The notes beneath the pieces were generated by a model, which saw only the letters and a program-made list of their open reading frames with translations, ran no database searches and was not told the origin of the DNA. Shown piece after piece: positions 37,759 to 46,314 of a stretch of DNA of 64,000 nt. The stretch is taken from positions 1-64,000 of the forward strand of contig OY970153.1 in NCBI GenBank assembly GCA_963706385.1, written 5' to 3'. Numbering within the stretch: position 1 is the stretch's first letter; each line of letters starts with the position of its first letter. Both the position numbers and the translations under genes were made by a program. Source of the stretch: Poindextera sp963706385. Lineage in GTDB: Bacteria > Pseudomonadota > Alphaproteobacteria > Caulobacterales > Caulobacteraceae.

Positions 37759-39063
37759 ATGGGCGATCTAACCGGCATGCGCCGCTTCAACGCTTCCGAG
37801 CCGGGCTTCGAGGCCGAATTCGCCGCCTTCCTGGACGAGCCGCGCGGCGCGCCGGCGGCGGTCGACGACGCCGTGGCCAAGATCATCGAGCGGGTGCGCG
37901 TCGAGGGCCTGCGCGCGGTTCTCGACTATACCCGCCGCTTCGACCGCGTCGAGCTGGACGAGGAGACCATCGGCGTGGACGCCGCCGAGATCGAGGCCGG
38001 CGCCGCCCGCTGTCCGACCGAGGTGCGTGAGGCCATCGCCTTCGCCGCGAAGCGCATCCGCGCCTATCACGAGCGCCAGCGGCCGGCCGACGCGGCCTTC
38101 ACCGATGAGGCCGGGGTCGAGCTCGGCTGGCGCTGGACGCCGCTGGAGGCGGTCGGGATCTATGTGCCGGGCGGACGGGCGGCCTATCCCTCGACGGTGC
38201 TGATGAACGCCGTGCCGGCCAAGGTCGCCGGCGTCTCCCGCATCGCCATGGTCACCCCGCCGGGCCGGCTGGAGCCGGCGGTGCTGGCCGCGGCCAAGGA
38301 AGCCGGGGTCAGCGAGATCTGGCGGGTGGGCGGGGCCCAGGCGGCCGCGGCGCTGGCCTTCGGCGCCGGCCCGATCCGCCCGGTCGACAAGATCGTCGGC
38401 CCCGGCAACGCCTATGTCACCGCGGCCAAGCGGCGGCTGTACGGGGTGGTCGGCATCGACGCCCTGGCCGGCCCGTCCGAGATCGTGGTGGTCGCCGACC
38501 GCAAGAACAATCCCGACTGGATCGCCGCCGACCTGCTCTCCCAGGCCGAGCACGACCCCTCGGCCCAGTCGATCTTGATCACCGACGACGCCGACTTCGC
38601 CGCCGAGGTGATCGGCGCGATCACCCATCAGCTCGCCGGCCTGGCCACGGCCGAGGACGCCAGCCTGTCCTGGCGCGCCCACGGGGCGGTGATCGTCGCC
38701 CCGCTCGACCAGGCGCCGGCCCTGGTCAACCGCATCGCGCCCGAGCACGTCGAGTTCGCCGTGGATGCGCCGGAGACGCTGAGCGACCAGGTGCGCCACG
38801 CCGGTGCCATCTTCCTGGGCCGGCACACGCCCGAGGCGATCGGCGACTATGTCGCCGGCTCCAACCACGTGCTGCCCACCAGCCGGGCGGCGCGCTTCTC
38901 GTCGGGCCTGTCGATCTTTGACTTCCTCAAGCGCACCTCGATCGTCAAATGCGACGCGGCCGCCTTCGCGCGGCTGGCGCCGGCCACCATCGCCCTGGCC
39001 GAGGCGGAGGGCCTGCCGGCCCACGCCCGCTCGGCCGCGATCCGGCTGAACCGCCGCCCGTGA
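37759..39063 (+). CDS. hisD: Histidinol dehydrogenase
   Basis: 434 aa. Oxidises L-histidinol to L-histidine with two NAD+, the last steps of histidine synthesis. Signatures: YVPGGRAAYPSTVLMNAVPA, GPGNAYVTAAKR, AGPSEIVVVAD, zinc-binding QAEHDPSAQ, and EHVEF followed by GSNHVLPTSR. ATG 37759 is used; ATG 37777 is possible. Third gene of the murA string. Confidence 0.97.
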   Translation: MGDLTGMRRFNASEPGFEAEFAAFLDEPRGAPAAVDDAVAKIIERVRVEGLRAVLDYTRRFDRVELDEETIGVDAAEIEAGAARCPTEVREAIAFAAKRIRAYHERQRPADAAFTDEAGVELGWRWTPLEAVGIYVPGGRAAYPSTVLMNAVPAKVAGVSRIAMVTPPGRLEPAVLAAAKEAGVSEIWRVGGAQAAAALAFGAGPIRPVDKIVGPGNAYVTAAKRRLYGVVGIDALAGPSEIVVVADRKNNPDWIAADLLSQAEHDPSAQSILITDDADFAAEVIGAITHQLAGLATAEDASLSWRAHGAVIVAPLDQAPALVNRIAPEHVEFAVDAPETLSDQVRHAGAIFLGRHTPEAIGDYVAGSNHVLPTSRAARFSSGLSIFDFLKRTSIVKCDAAAFARLAPATIALAEAEGLPAHARSAAIRLNRRP

Positions 39064-39151
39064 GCGCCTCGCCGCGGCGTCGGGGATGACGAGGCCGGCC
39101 GTTGTGGACTAATGCTGGCCCGCGCCGTCCGCCGAGCCCGACCCCCGCCCC

Positions 39152-39628
39152 ATGACCGACGACCGATCAAACCACCGGCTGCAAAGCGTCGTCCTCGACG
39201 AGGGCTCGCTGGCGTCGGCCTCGCGCGACCAGGAGCATGAACGCCAGGTCGCGATCTTCGACCTGCTGGAGCAGAACTATTTCCGCCCCGCGGGCGCCGA
39301 GGCCGGGCCCTACGACCTGCGCATCGCTCTGATCGACAACCGCCTGGCGCTGGACATCACCGGCCCCGGCTTCCAGCACCGACACCTTTTGTCGCTCTCG
39401 CCGTTCCGAAGCGTGATCAAGGATTATTTCCTGGTCTGCGAGAGCTATTACGACGCCATCCGCAACGCCACGCCCGCTCAGATCGAGGCCTTGGACATGG
39501 GCCGCCGCGGTCTGCACAACGAAGGCTCGAGCCTGTTGCGCGATCGCCTGGCCGGGAAGGTCGAGACCGACCTCGACACCGCCCGGCGGCTGTTCACCCT
39601 GATCTGCGCCCTGCACTGGCGAGGATGA
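39152..39628 (+). CDS. UPF0262 family protein
   Basis: 158 aa. ASASRDQEHERQVAIFDLLE, PYDLRIALIDNRLALDI, RSVIKDYFLVCESYYDAIR and GRRGLHNEGSSLL are diagnostic for UPF0262, restricted to alphaproteobacteria. Function unknown. Overlaps the next gene by 4 bp. Confidence 0.93.
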   Translation: MTDDRSNHRLQSVVLDEGSLASASRDQEHERQVAIFDLLEQNYFRPAGAEAGPYDLRIALIDNRLALDITGPGFQHRHLLSLSPFRSVIKDYFLVCESYYDAIRNATPAQIEALDMGRRGLHNEGSSLLRDRLAGKVETDLDTARRLFTLICALHWRG

Positions 39629-40080
39629 CCGTGTCGGACGAGCTTCCAGGCGCGGTGCTGTTCGCCTGCAACTTCAATCGCGTCCGCTCGCCGATGGCGG
39701 CGGCGCTGATGCGGCTGATCCATGGCGATCGGGTGTTCGTCGACAGTTGCGGGCTGAGGGCGAGCGACGAGGTCGACCCCTTCGTCGTGGCGGTGATGGA
39801 CGAGCTCGGCGCGGACCTGTCGCGCCATCACGGCAAACGGTTCGAGGATGTGGACGACGGATCGTTCGACGTGGTGGTCTCGCTGACGCCCGAGGCCCAG
39901 CACCGGGCGGTCGAGATGGCCCGCGGCCGCGCCGTCGCGGTCGAGTACTGGCCGAGCCTCGACCCCACCTTGGCCACCGGCCCGCGGGAGGCGGTGCTGG
40001 AAGCCTATCGCAAGCTGCGCGACGAGCTCAAAAGCCGCATTCTGGCGCGTTTTGGCAAGCCATCGACGTTCGGCGGCTGA
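39625..40080 (+). CDS. Low-molecular-weight protein-tyrosine phosphatase family protein
   Basis: 151 aa. P-loop CX5R as C15-NFNRV-R21 followed by SPMA, in the low-molecular-weight phosphatase/arsenate reductase fold; the general-acid aspartate region (WPSLDPT) replaces the usual DP loop. Coupled to UPF0262 by a 4-bp overlap. Whether it dephosphorylates proteins or reduces arsenate is not decided by sequence. Confidence 0.88.
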   Translation: MTVSDELPGAVLFACNFNRVRSPMAAALMRLIHGDRVFVDSCGLRASDEVDPFVVAVMDELGADLSRHHGKRFEDVDDGSFDVVVSLTPEAQHRAVEMARGRAVAVEYWPSLDPTLATGPREAVLEAYRKLRDELKSRILARFGKPSTFGG

Positions 40081-40086
40081 CTGCGG

Positions 40087-40143
40087 TATAATGTGCTTCG
40101 CAATACGGCCCGCGCCGGCCAGCGCCCGGCGCGGGTCGTATTG
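40087..40143 (+). promoter_or_regulatory. infA promoter -10 (TATAAT) and 5' stem-loop
   Basis: A consensus TATAAT at 40087-40092 has no strong -35 match. From 40101 to 40143 follows a long hairpin: CAATACG pairs with CGTATTG, and GCGCCGG with CCGGCGC, loop about 6. If transcription starts near 40099 the leader would begin with this stem-loop and infA would start 31 bp after it. It could alternatively end the upstream transcript, but no T-run follows. Confidence 0.5.
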
Positions 40144-40174
40144 CTATTAAGTCGTCGCCCACCAGAGAGGCCGC

Positions 40175-40393
40175 ATGGCGAAAGAAGAACTGTTGGAATT
40201 TCCGGGCACGGTGAGCGAGCTGCTGCCCAACGCGACCTTCCGCGTGAAACTCGAAAACGATCACGAGATCATCGCTCACACCGCCGGCAAGATGCGCAAG
40301 AACCGCATCCGCGTGCTGGCCGGCGACAAGGTCCTGGTCGAAATGACGCCCTACGACCTGACCAAGGGCCGCATCACCTACCGGTTCAAATAG
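40175..40393 (+). CDS. infA: Translation initiation factor IF-1
   Basis: 72 aa, the standard length. Single S1/OB fold: MAKEELLEFPGTVSELLP, FRVKLENDHEI, AHTAGKMRKNRIRVLAGDKV, ending GRITYRFK. Binds the 30S A site during initiation. Followed by maf, RNase E/G and yacG as in other Caulobacterales. Confidence 0.98.
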   Translation: MAKEELLEFPGTVSELLPNATFRVKLENDHEIIAHTAGKMRKNRIRVLAGDKVLVEMTPYDLTKGRITYRFK

Positions 40394-40461
40394 CTGACCG
40401 CGCCGGGCGCCGCCCCGCCGCGCGCGGCCGCTCCGCGATCCCAGGGCCCGGGTTGACGCCG

Positions 40462-41068
40462 ATGTCCCCACGCCACCCCACGCTCGTCCTCGCCAGCGCC
40501 AGCCCGCGTCGGCTGGAGCTGCTGCGCCAGATCGGCCTGGTCCCGGACCAAATCGCGCCGGCCGACATCGACGAGACCCCGCTGGCCAAGGAGACCCCCA
40601 GGCTGGCCGCGATGCGGCTGGCCCGGGCCAAGGCCGAGGCGGCCCGGGCGCGCGCGCCGGGCGCCTATGTGCTGGCCGCCGACACCGTGGTCGCGGTCGG
40701 CCGCCGCATCCTGCCGAAGACCGAGAACTCCGGAGGCGGCGCGGGCGTGCCTGGCCCTGCTGTCCGGCCGCGCGCACCGGGTGATGACCGCGGTGGCGCT
40801 GGCCGCGCCCGACGGGCGGCTCGCCGCGCGGCTCAGCGAGACGCGGGTCCACTTCAAGCGGCTGACCCGCGCCGAAATCAAGGCCTACCTCGCTGGCGGC
40901 GAATGGCGCGGCAAGGCCGGCGGCTACGCCATCCAGGGCGCGGCCGGCGGCTTCGTCACCGCGCTGCAGGGCTCCTACTCCGGCGTGGTCGGCCTGCCGC
41001 TCTACGAAACCCTGTGCCTGCTCGACGGGCTGGGCTTTCGCGCGCGCCCGAATCCCGACGCGCCATGA
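40462..41068 (+). pseudogene. maf: Maf nucleotide pyrophosphatase, frameshifted by one base
   Basis: Septum-formation-inhibitor-like nucleoside triphosphate pyrophosphatase. The N-terminus from ATG 40462 is normal (LVLASASPRRLELLRQIG, DIDETP, AADTVVAVGRRILPKTE). Then the frame is lost, and the rest (EAARACLALLSGRAHRV, GGYAIQGAAGGFV, SYSGVVGLPLYET) continues in the +1 frame to 41068. Removing one A from GAGAACTCC at 40726-40727 gives KTETPEAARACL and a 201-aa protein of usual length. ATGA overlap with the RNase gene is intact. Confidence 0.85.
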
Positions 41069-42096
41069 GCCGGCGGCGGCTCTATCTCGACCGCGGACCC
41101 GGCGAGACGCGCGGGGTGGTCACCCTGGACGGCCGGCCCGAGCGGCTGTTGATCGCCCGGCCCGACGATCTCGACGTCCAGCAATACGGCGCGCGCGTCG
41201 CGGCCCGCGTCGCCAGCCTGGAGCGCGGCCTGGCCAGCGCTTTCCTCGATCTCGGCGCCGGGCCCCAGGCGATGGCGCCGTTGTCGAGCGGCCTGGCGGA
41301 GGGCGCCGCTATCGAAGTCGAGATCGTCGCCGAGGCGCGCCGGGGCAAGGGCGCGCTCGCCCGCCTGATTGGGCCGGCCGAGGCCCCCCCGCGGCTGATC
41401 ACGCCCGCGCCGGCCCTGGCCGAACGACTGGCGGTCCTCGCGCCGGGGGCGCCGGTGATCGAGGGGGCCGAGGCCCGCGACGTCGCCGACGCCGCCCAGG
41501 ACGCCGCCCTGGCCGTCGACCACGCCTTACCCGGCGGCGGTTCGATCGCCGTCGAGCCGACCCGGGCCCTGACCGCCGTCGACGTCGACCTCGGCGCGCG
41601 GCGCGGCGATCCGCGCCGCATCGTCCGCGCCGCCAATCTCGCCGCGATCGGCGAGGCCGCCCGGGTGCTGCGGCTGAAGTCCCTGGGCGGGCTGGTGGTC
41701 ATCGACCTGATCGGCCGCGGGCACGACGGGCCGGCCCTGTCGGCGGCGGCCAAGGCGGCGTTTTCGCCGGACGAGCCGGGGGTTTCGATCGGCCCGATCA
41801 GCCGGTTCGGCGCGTTCGAACTGGCCCTGCCGCGCCGCTGGCGGCCGATCGCCGAGGTCTTGTGCGACGCGGACGGCCGGCTCTCGGCCCGCAGCCGGGG
41901 CCTTGCGCTGCTGCGCGGTCTGGAGCGGGCGGCGCTGGCGGACCCGGGCGCGCGCCTGGTCGGGCGAGCCCCGCCCGATGCGGCCGCGGCGGCGGCGCTC
42001 TATATAGATGAACTGGCGGCGCGGATCGGCGCCCGCGTCGCGATCGCTGCCGATCCCGCCCTCGCCGGCGACCGGTTCGAAATCGAGGCCCGATGA
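41065..42096 (+). CDS. Ribonuclease E/G family protein (short form)
   Basis: 343 aa, shorter than E. coli RNase G (489). Metal-binding aspartates are recognisable in TAVDVDLGARRGD and GGLVVIDLIGR, with AANLAAIGEAARVLRLKSLGG between them. The CPxC zinc-link motif of RNase E/G is not seen and the S1 region is minimal, so oligomerisation may differ. Coupled by ATGA overlaps to maf and yacG. Probable role in rRNA or mRNA processing. Confidence 0.85.
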   Translation: MSRRRLYLDRGPGETRGVVTLDGRPERLLIARPDDLDVQQYGARVAARVASLERGLASAFLDLGAGPQAMAPLSSGLAEGAAIEVEIVAEARRGKGALARLIGPAEAPPRLITPAPALAERLAVLAPGAPVIEGAEARDVADAAQDAALAVDHALPGGGSIAVEPTRALTAVDVDLGARRGDPRRIVRAANLAAIGEAARVLRLKSLGGLVVIDLIGRGHDGPALSAAAKAAFSPDEPGVSIGPISRFGAFELALPRRWRPIAEVLCDADGRLSARSRGLALLRGLERAALADPGARLVGRAPPDAAAAAALYIDELAARIGARVAIAADPALAGDRFEIEAR

Positions 42097-42269
42097 CCCG
42101 CGCGGTGTGTCCGATCTGCAAGAAAAAGCCGACCGATCCGGCCTTTCGGCCGTTTTGCTCCAAGCGCTGCGCCGACGTCGACCTGCAGCGCTGGCTCACC
42201 GGCGGCTATGCGATACCGGTGGTCGACGACGACGAAAACCCGCCCCGCCCGCCCGACGAGGAAGGTTGA
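42093..42269 (+). CDS. yacG: DNA gyrase inhibitor / zinc-binding protein YacG
   Basis: 58 aa, overlaps the RNase stop (ATGA). Zinc-finger cysteines in CPICKKKP and FCSKRCADVDLQRWL give the C-x2-C-x15-C-x3-C YacG pattern; ends with an acidic DDDENPPRPPDEEG tail. YacG binds the GyrB C-terminus and inhibits gyrase in E. coli. Position after RNase E/G and before tRNA-Phe is conserved in alphaproteobacteria. Confidence 0.93.
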   Translation: MTRAVCPICKKKPTDPAFRPFCSKRCADVDLQRWLTGGYAIPVVDDDENPPRPPDEEG

Positions 42270-42357
42270 GGCCGCGTGTCTGGACAGCGTCGGGCGCCTC
42301 CCGTATAGACGACGCTCCCGTGATTTGGCGAGCCTTCGGGGCCGCGCCGCGGCGGCG

Positions 42358-42434
<77 letters not shown>

Positions 42435-43016
42435 TTACTTTACAAGAGGTCGGCGTTTCGGTTCGGAAAGCGTTTTACAGTCCGTTTCTATTCGCAATCT
42501 TGACCGCTCGCGATCTGGCGAGCCCCGGCCGGCCTGGGGGACGGACGTTTCCCGTCGTGCGGCCGCGCCTCTCCTTCGTTCTGCGATTTCAAATAACAGT
42601 GCATGTTGCATCGCAGCATTTCCTTTCGTTCCACGGACGAAAAACGAGTAATCGATCAACAATGATCGACGTGTGCGCCGCAATATATCGTGGGGTTCCG
42701 TTCCGGCAGGGCCCGCAGAAATGCACGCGAGGCCCCTTGACGTTGCAGAAAGGGGTTGCCAAAGGACGCCTGCCGCAAGTTTAACTTTGCGGCAAGACTT
42801 CGTCGTCGGTTGGCGGCGGGGTGCCCAAGCGCCTTCGAACCGCCTCGACTTGTCCCCACGGGCAATTCCGGCGTATCGGGTCGGGCGCAGCGACAGCGGC
42901 GCCGGAGCCTGATCGTGCAACGATCGCGTTCTGGTCTTGTTGAGTAGGGTGGAGACGCTATCGCGCGACGACCCTTTAGGTCCACATGTGCTAGCCCAAG
43001 CAGGAACTGGCGACAG
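42435..43016. other. 582-bp intergenic region before exbB
   Basis: No convincing gene: open frames on either strand lack conserved sequence and ribosome sites. GC content is lower than in the flanks. A perfect 8-bp inverted repeat, TGCCGCAA (42771-42778) and TTGCGGCA (42787-42794), has an 8-base loop and no T-run. The exbB promoter presumably lies in the last 200 bp; AGGA at 43002-43005 is a weak ribosome site. Confidence 0.6.
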
Positions 43017-43925
43017 ATGCTCGAAATTAAACGACTGACCCCCCTCATCGCTATCGTTGGCGCCATCGCGCTGGCGACGAGCGCCCCGGCCTTCGCTCAG
43101 AATGCCGCATCTCCCGCCACTCCGGCGGCGTCCTCGGCGGCGACCGCCGCCGACAGCGCCGCGGCGCCGGCGGATTCCGCCGCGGCTTCCGCCGCCGCGG
43201 CGGCTGAAGCCGCTCCGCCGGCCACGATCAAGGATTCCGGCAAGCTCACGCTGCTCACGATGTTCATCAACGCCACCGTGGTGGTGAAGGTGGTCATCGT
43301 CGGCCTGGCGATCTGCTCGATGTTCTCCTGGACGATCCTGATCACCAAGCTCTTCGAGTTCCGCGGCCTCAACCGCGACACCGACAAGTTTTTGGAGTCG
43401 TTCCGGACCGCCAAGTCGATCACCGACATCAACCGCATTTCGGCTTCGGAAGAGTTCGAGGGCAACCCGTTGGCCGACATGGCCGCCTCGGCGTCCTCGG
43501 AAGTCGAACTCTCGCGTCAGGCCGGCCTCAAGGTCACCGGCGAACATCGCGACTCCACCATCGTCCGCGTCGGCTCGGCCGTTCAGGCGGTGCAGTCCTC
43601 GCTCGCTCGGCGCCTGTCGAACGGCATGCAGTTCCTGGCCTCGGTCGGCTCGACCGCTCCGTTCATCGGTCTGTTCGGCACCGTCTATGGGATCATGAAC
43701 TCGTTCATCGGGATCGCGAACACCAATACGACCAACCTGGCCGTCGTCGCGCCCGGCATCGCCGAAGCGCTGCTGGCCACCGGTATCGGCCTGTTCGCCG
43801 CCATCCCGTCGGTGGTGTTCTACAACTACTTCCAGACCCGCATCTCCGCTTACGGGAACCGCTCAGAAGGCTTTGTCGCTGAATTGATGAACGCCATCTC
43901 ACGTCAGCTCGACAAGGGGGCCTAG
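43017..43925 (+). CDS. exbB: TonB-system energiser ExbB (MotA/TolQ/ExbB family)
   Basis: 302 aa. Signal peptide to about 28 (APAFA), then an Ala/Pro/Ser-rich periplasmic stretch (29-70), as in long ExbB forms, then three membrane segments: one at about 85-108 (VVVKVVIVGLAICSMFSW) and two near the C-terminus carrying the proton-channel signature SVGSTAPFIGLFGTVYGIMN and EALLATGIGLFAAIPSVV. With ExbD it forms the proton channel driving TonB. First gene of exbB-exbD-tonB. Confidence 0.95.
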   Translation: MLEIKRLTPLIAIVGAIALATSAPAFAQNAASPATPAASSAATAADSAAAPADSAAASAAAAAEAAPPATIKDSGKLTLLTMFINATVVVKVVIVGLAICSMFSWTILITKLFEFRGLNRDTDKFLESFRTAKSITDINRISASEEFEGNPLADMAASASSEVELSRQAGLKVTGEHRDSTIVRVGSAVQAVQSSLARRLSNGMQFLASVGSTAPFIGLFGTVYGIMNSFIGIANTNTTNLAVVAPGIAEALLATGIGLFAAIPSVVFYNYFQTRISAYGNRSEGFVAELMNAISRQLDKGA

Positions 43926-43930
43926 CACCG

Positions 43931-44377
43931 ATGGCCGCAAAGCTAGCAGGCTCCGGCGGCGGCATAGGCGACATTGAACAAAACCACGAAATCAATGTCA
44001 CGCCGTTCGTCGATGTCATGCTTGTTCTGCTCATCATCTTCATGGTGGCCGCGCCTCTGGCCACCGTGTCGGTGAAGTTGAACCTGCCCACGGCGGTTGC
44101 GCTTCCTTCGCCAAACCCGCCCAAGCCGGTCTACATTTCGATCCAGAAGAATGGGGATCTCCACATTGGTGACTTCCCCACCGATCTGGACACGATGAGC
44201 GACGATCTGCGCAAACAGATCGGCAAGCGTGATCCGTCCAAAGAGCGTATTTACATACGCGCCGACAAGGAAACCATCTACGGCGACTTTATGGGCGTAA
44301 TAAACAAGCTCCAGGACAATGGCTTTTACAGCGTTGCGCTGGTCGGCACCGATCAACGCAACCAGCGCTTCAAGTAA
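43931..44377 (+). CDS. exbD: Biopolymer transport protein ExbD
   Basis: 148 aa, 5 bp after exbB. One membrane segment (VMLVLLIIFMVAAPL, about 34-48) preceded by the essential aspartate in INVTPFVDVML; the periplasmic domain follows (YISIQKNGDLHI, YIRADKETIYGD). Proton-conducting partner of ExbB. Confidence 0.95.
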   Translation: MAAKLAGSGGGIGDIEQNHEINVTPFVDVMLVLLIIFMVAAPLATVSVKLNLPTAVALPSPNPPKPVYISIQKNGDLHIGDFPTDLDTMSDDLRKQIGKRDPSKERIYIRADKETIYGDFMGVINKLQDNGFYSVALVGTDQRNQRFK

Positions 44378-44389
44378 GGCCGCGGACGC

Positions 44390-45073
44390 ATGGCTGAGGA
44401 ACAGCATCCCCCCGAGCAACATCACTTTTACGACCCGTTGACGTCCGATGGTCGTCCGCGGCGTGGCCGCAAGGGTTTCATGGTCGGCGTGGCCGTCGCC
44501 GCGGTCATCCACCTGGGCGTCGGCTATTATATCTGGAAGGCGAAGTTCGAGCCCAAGTACCAAGAGTTCGCGGACGAGGCGGTCAAGGTCGCCCTGGTCA
44601 AGGACAAGAAGCCGCCGCCGCCGCCGCCGCCGCCGAAGAACTTGCCGCCGCCGCCGAAGCCGGTGATCGCGCCGCGCGAGGCCGCTCCGCCGCCGGTTGG
44701 CATTCCGCCGCCGCCGCCGCTGATGCTTCCGCCCGCGCCGAAGCCGCCGCCGCCGCCGCCGCCGCCGGTGACGCACACGATCTCGAACCCGGACTGGGTG
44801 CGTAAGCCCGACGGCGACGAGATGGCCAGCTACTATCCGGACCGCGCCCAGCGGATGAACCAGGCCGGTCGGGCCTCGATCAGTTGCGTGGTGACCGCGA
44901 GCGGCAGCCTAGCGGGTTGTTCGGTGGTCTCGGAAGATCCGGCCGACTTCGGCTTCGGCCAGGCGGCGCTGAAACTGGCCCACCTGTTCAAGATGAGGCC
45001 GAAGACCATGGACGGTCAGGCCGTTGGCGGCGCTTCGGTGGTGGTGCCGATCCGGTTCGTGGTGCCGACCTGA
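44390..45073 (+). CDS. tonB: Energy transducer TonB
   Basis: 227 aa. Short cytoplasmic N-terminus, one membrane segment (GVAVAAVIHLGVGYYIW, about 32-48), a long proline spacer (about 65-128) with eight-proline runs, then a C-terminal TonB domain (YPDRAQRMNQAGRASI, CSVVSEDPADFGFGQAAL). It would energise receptors such as the one at the left edge of this window. Confidence 0.94.
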   Translation: MAEEQHPPEQHHFYDPLTSDGRPRRGRKGFMVGVAVAAVIHLGVGYYIWKAKFEPKYQEFADEAVKVALVKDKKPPPPPPPPKNLPPPPKPVIAPREAAPPPVGIPPPPPLMLPPAPKPPPPPPPPVTHTISNPDWVRKPDGDEMASYYPDRAQRMNQAGRASISCVVTASGSLAGCSVVSEDPADFGFGQAALKLAHLFKMRPKTMDGQAVGGASVVVPIRFVVPT

Positions 45074-45099
45074 TTCAGCACGGCCCGGCTTTCCAAGCT

Positions 45100-45134
45100 C
45101 GGCCCCGGGGGCGACTCCGGGGCCGTTTCTTTTT
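45100..45134 (+). terminator. Rho-independent terminator of exbB-exbD-tonB
   Basis: Stem CGGCCCCGG (45100-45108) with CCGGGGCCG (45117-45125), 8-base loop, followed directly by TTTCTTTTT. It starts 26 bp after the tonB stop. The clearest intrinsic terminator in the window. Confidence 0.88.
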
Positions 45135-45265
45135 CGCCCCCCCGCCGGGCCAACCCGGACAGGCGGGCCACGCGCGGCGCGGCGCGGCAGCGGCAAGGCC
45201 CTGGGAACCCTGGTCCGGCGCTTGATCGCGCCGCCCCGCGCGACTAGAAGACCCCTTCGCGACGC

Positions 45266-45342
45266 GCCGCCTTAGCTCAGCTGGTTAGAGCGCTAGATTG
45301 TGGATCTAGAGGTCCCCCGTTCGAGCCGGGGAGGCGGTACCA
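45266..45342 (+). tRNA. tRNA-His (GTG), alphaproteobacterial type without G-1
   Basis: 77 bases with encoded CCA. Anticodon loop TTGTGGA reads GTG. Acceptor GCCGCCT/AGGCGGT ends in a G1-T72 wobble pair and the discriminator is A73. The base before G1 is C, so no G-1 is encoded to pair with a C73. This matches the known alphaproteobacterial tRNA-His identity (A73/U72). T-arm CCCCG-TTCGAGC-CGGGG is normal. Confidence 0.95.
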
Positions 45343-45376
45343 TCGCGAGGCGCTCGGGATGCGGGTCCGGCGCGGG

Positions 45377-46216
45377 TCAGCGCGACATCAGCACCGGCAG
45401 CGAGGCCCGGCCAAGCACTGTTCGGGTCGCGCCGCCGAGAACCATTTCCGCGGCGCGGGAGTGGCCATAGGCGCCCATGATCATCAGCTCGACCCCGGTT
45501 CGTTCGCACTGGCGCAGCAGGGCCGCGCCGGCGTCTTCATGCCGCGCGTCGAGGCGTTGCAGGTCGGCGGCCACGCCGTGCCGCTCCAGATGGCGCAGAA
45601 TGTCATCTTCCCCCGCCGCATCCGTCGCCGCGCTGGTTTCGCCATCGACGACCGCTAGAACGACGCTCTTGGCGCGTTTGATGAACATCAGCCCGTCCTG
45701 AAGGGCGCGCTTGGCCTCCCGGCGACCGTTCCAGGCGACGAGGACGCGCTCGAAGGCGAACCGGCGGCGCGCGCCTTCCGGCGCGATCAGACACGGCGTT
45801 CCGCTGAACAGCGCCACCTGTTCGGCCAGCCGCTGACCGGCGTGGTCGGGACTGGCCGGTCGTCCGACGATCGCGAGATCGAAGCACCGCGCGCGCGGCG
45901 CCAACTCATCGGGCGTCTCGTTCGCCGCCGCCACGACCCACCAACCCTCGATCCCTTGTTCGGCGGCGGCCGCGTGAAACGCGGCTTCGACGGGCGCCAG
46001 GAGCTGGGCGATCGCCGCGTCCCGACGTGTCAGCACATCGCCCACCGCCTCGGGGCCGATCGCGAAGCCGTCGGCGGGGTCCAGGGCCGGCCGCGGGCAG
46101 GCGCAAAGGCCGGTCAGCGCCGCGCCATTTCGCCGCGCCAGCTCGACGGCGAGGTCGAGCCGGACCTCGCACGGCTCGTCCGCGTCGAGAAACACCAGAA
46201 TATCCTTGATCTCCAT
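45377..46216 (-). CDS. Universal stress protein with two tandem UspA domains
   Basis: 279 aa. Domain 1 (1-145) starts IKDILVFLDADEPCEVRLDLA; domain 2 (150-279) starts FERVLVAWNGRREAKRAL and ends with an ATP-binding-type motif, MGAYGHSRAAEMVLGGATR. Tandem UspA proteins act in stress survival in the cytosol, often binding ATP. Separate from the convergent tRNA-His and upstream of nothing co-directional within 90 bp; the efflux operon ends 98 bp before it. Confidence 0.92.
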   Translation of the reverse strand: MEIKDILVFLDADEPCEVRLDLAVELARRNGAALTGLCACPRPALDPADGFAIGPEAVGDVLTRRDAAIAQLLAPVEAAFHAAAAEQGIEGWWVVAAANETPDELAPRARCFDLAIVGRPASPDHAGQRLAEQVALFSGTPCLIAPEGARRRFAFERVLVAWNGRREAKRALQDGLMFIKRAKSVVLAVVDGETSAATDAAGEDDILRHLERHGVAADLQRLDARHEDAGAALLRQCERTGVELMIMGAYGHSRAAEMVLGGATRTVLGRASLPVLMSR

Positions 46217-46314
46217 TCGCCTGGTCCCTGGTCGCCGATTTGCCGGAGGTGAACTTGCCGCGGGCTCGCCTTGGTTGCGTTGAGGGTGATCAATTCAGGG
46301 CGCGCCGGCCGGCC

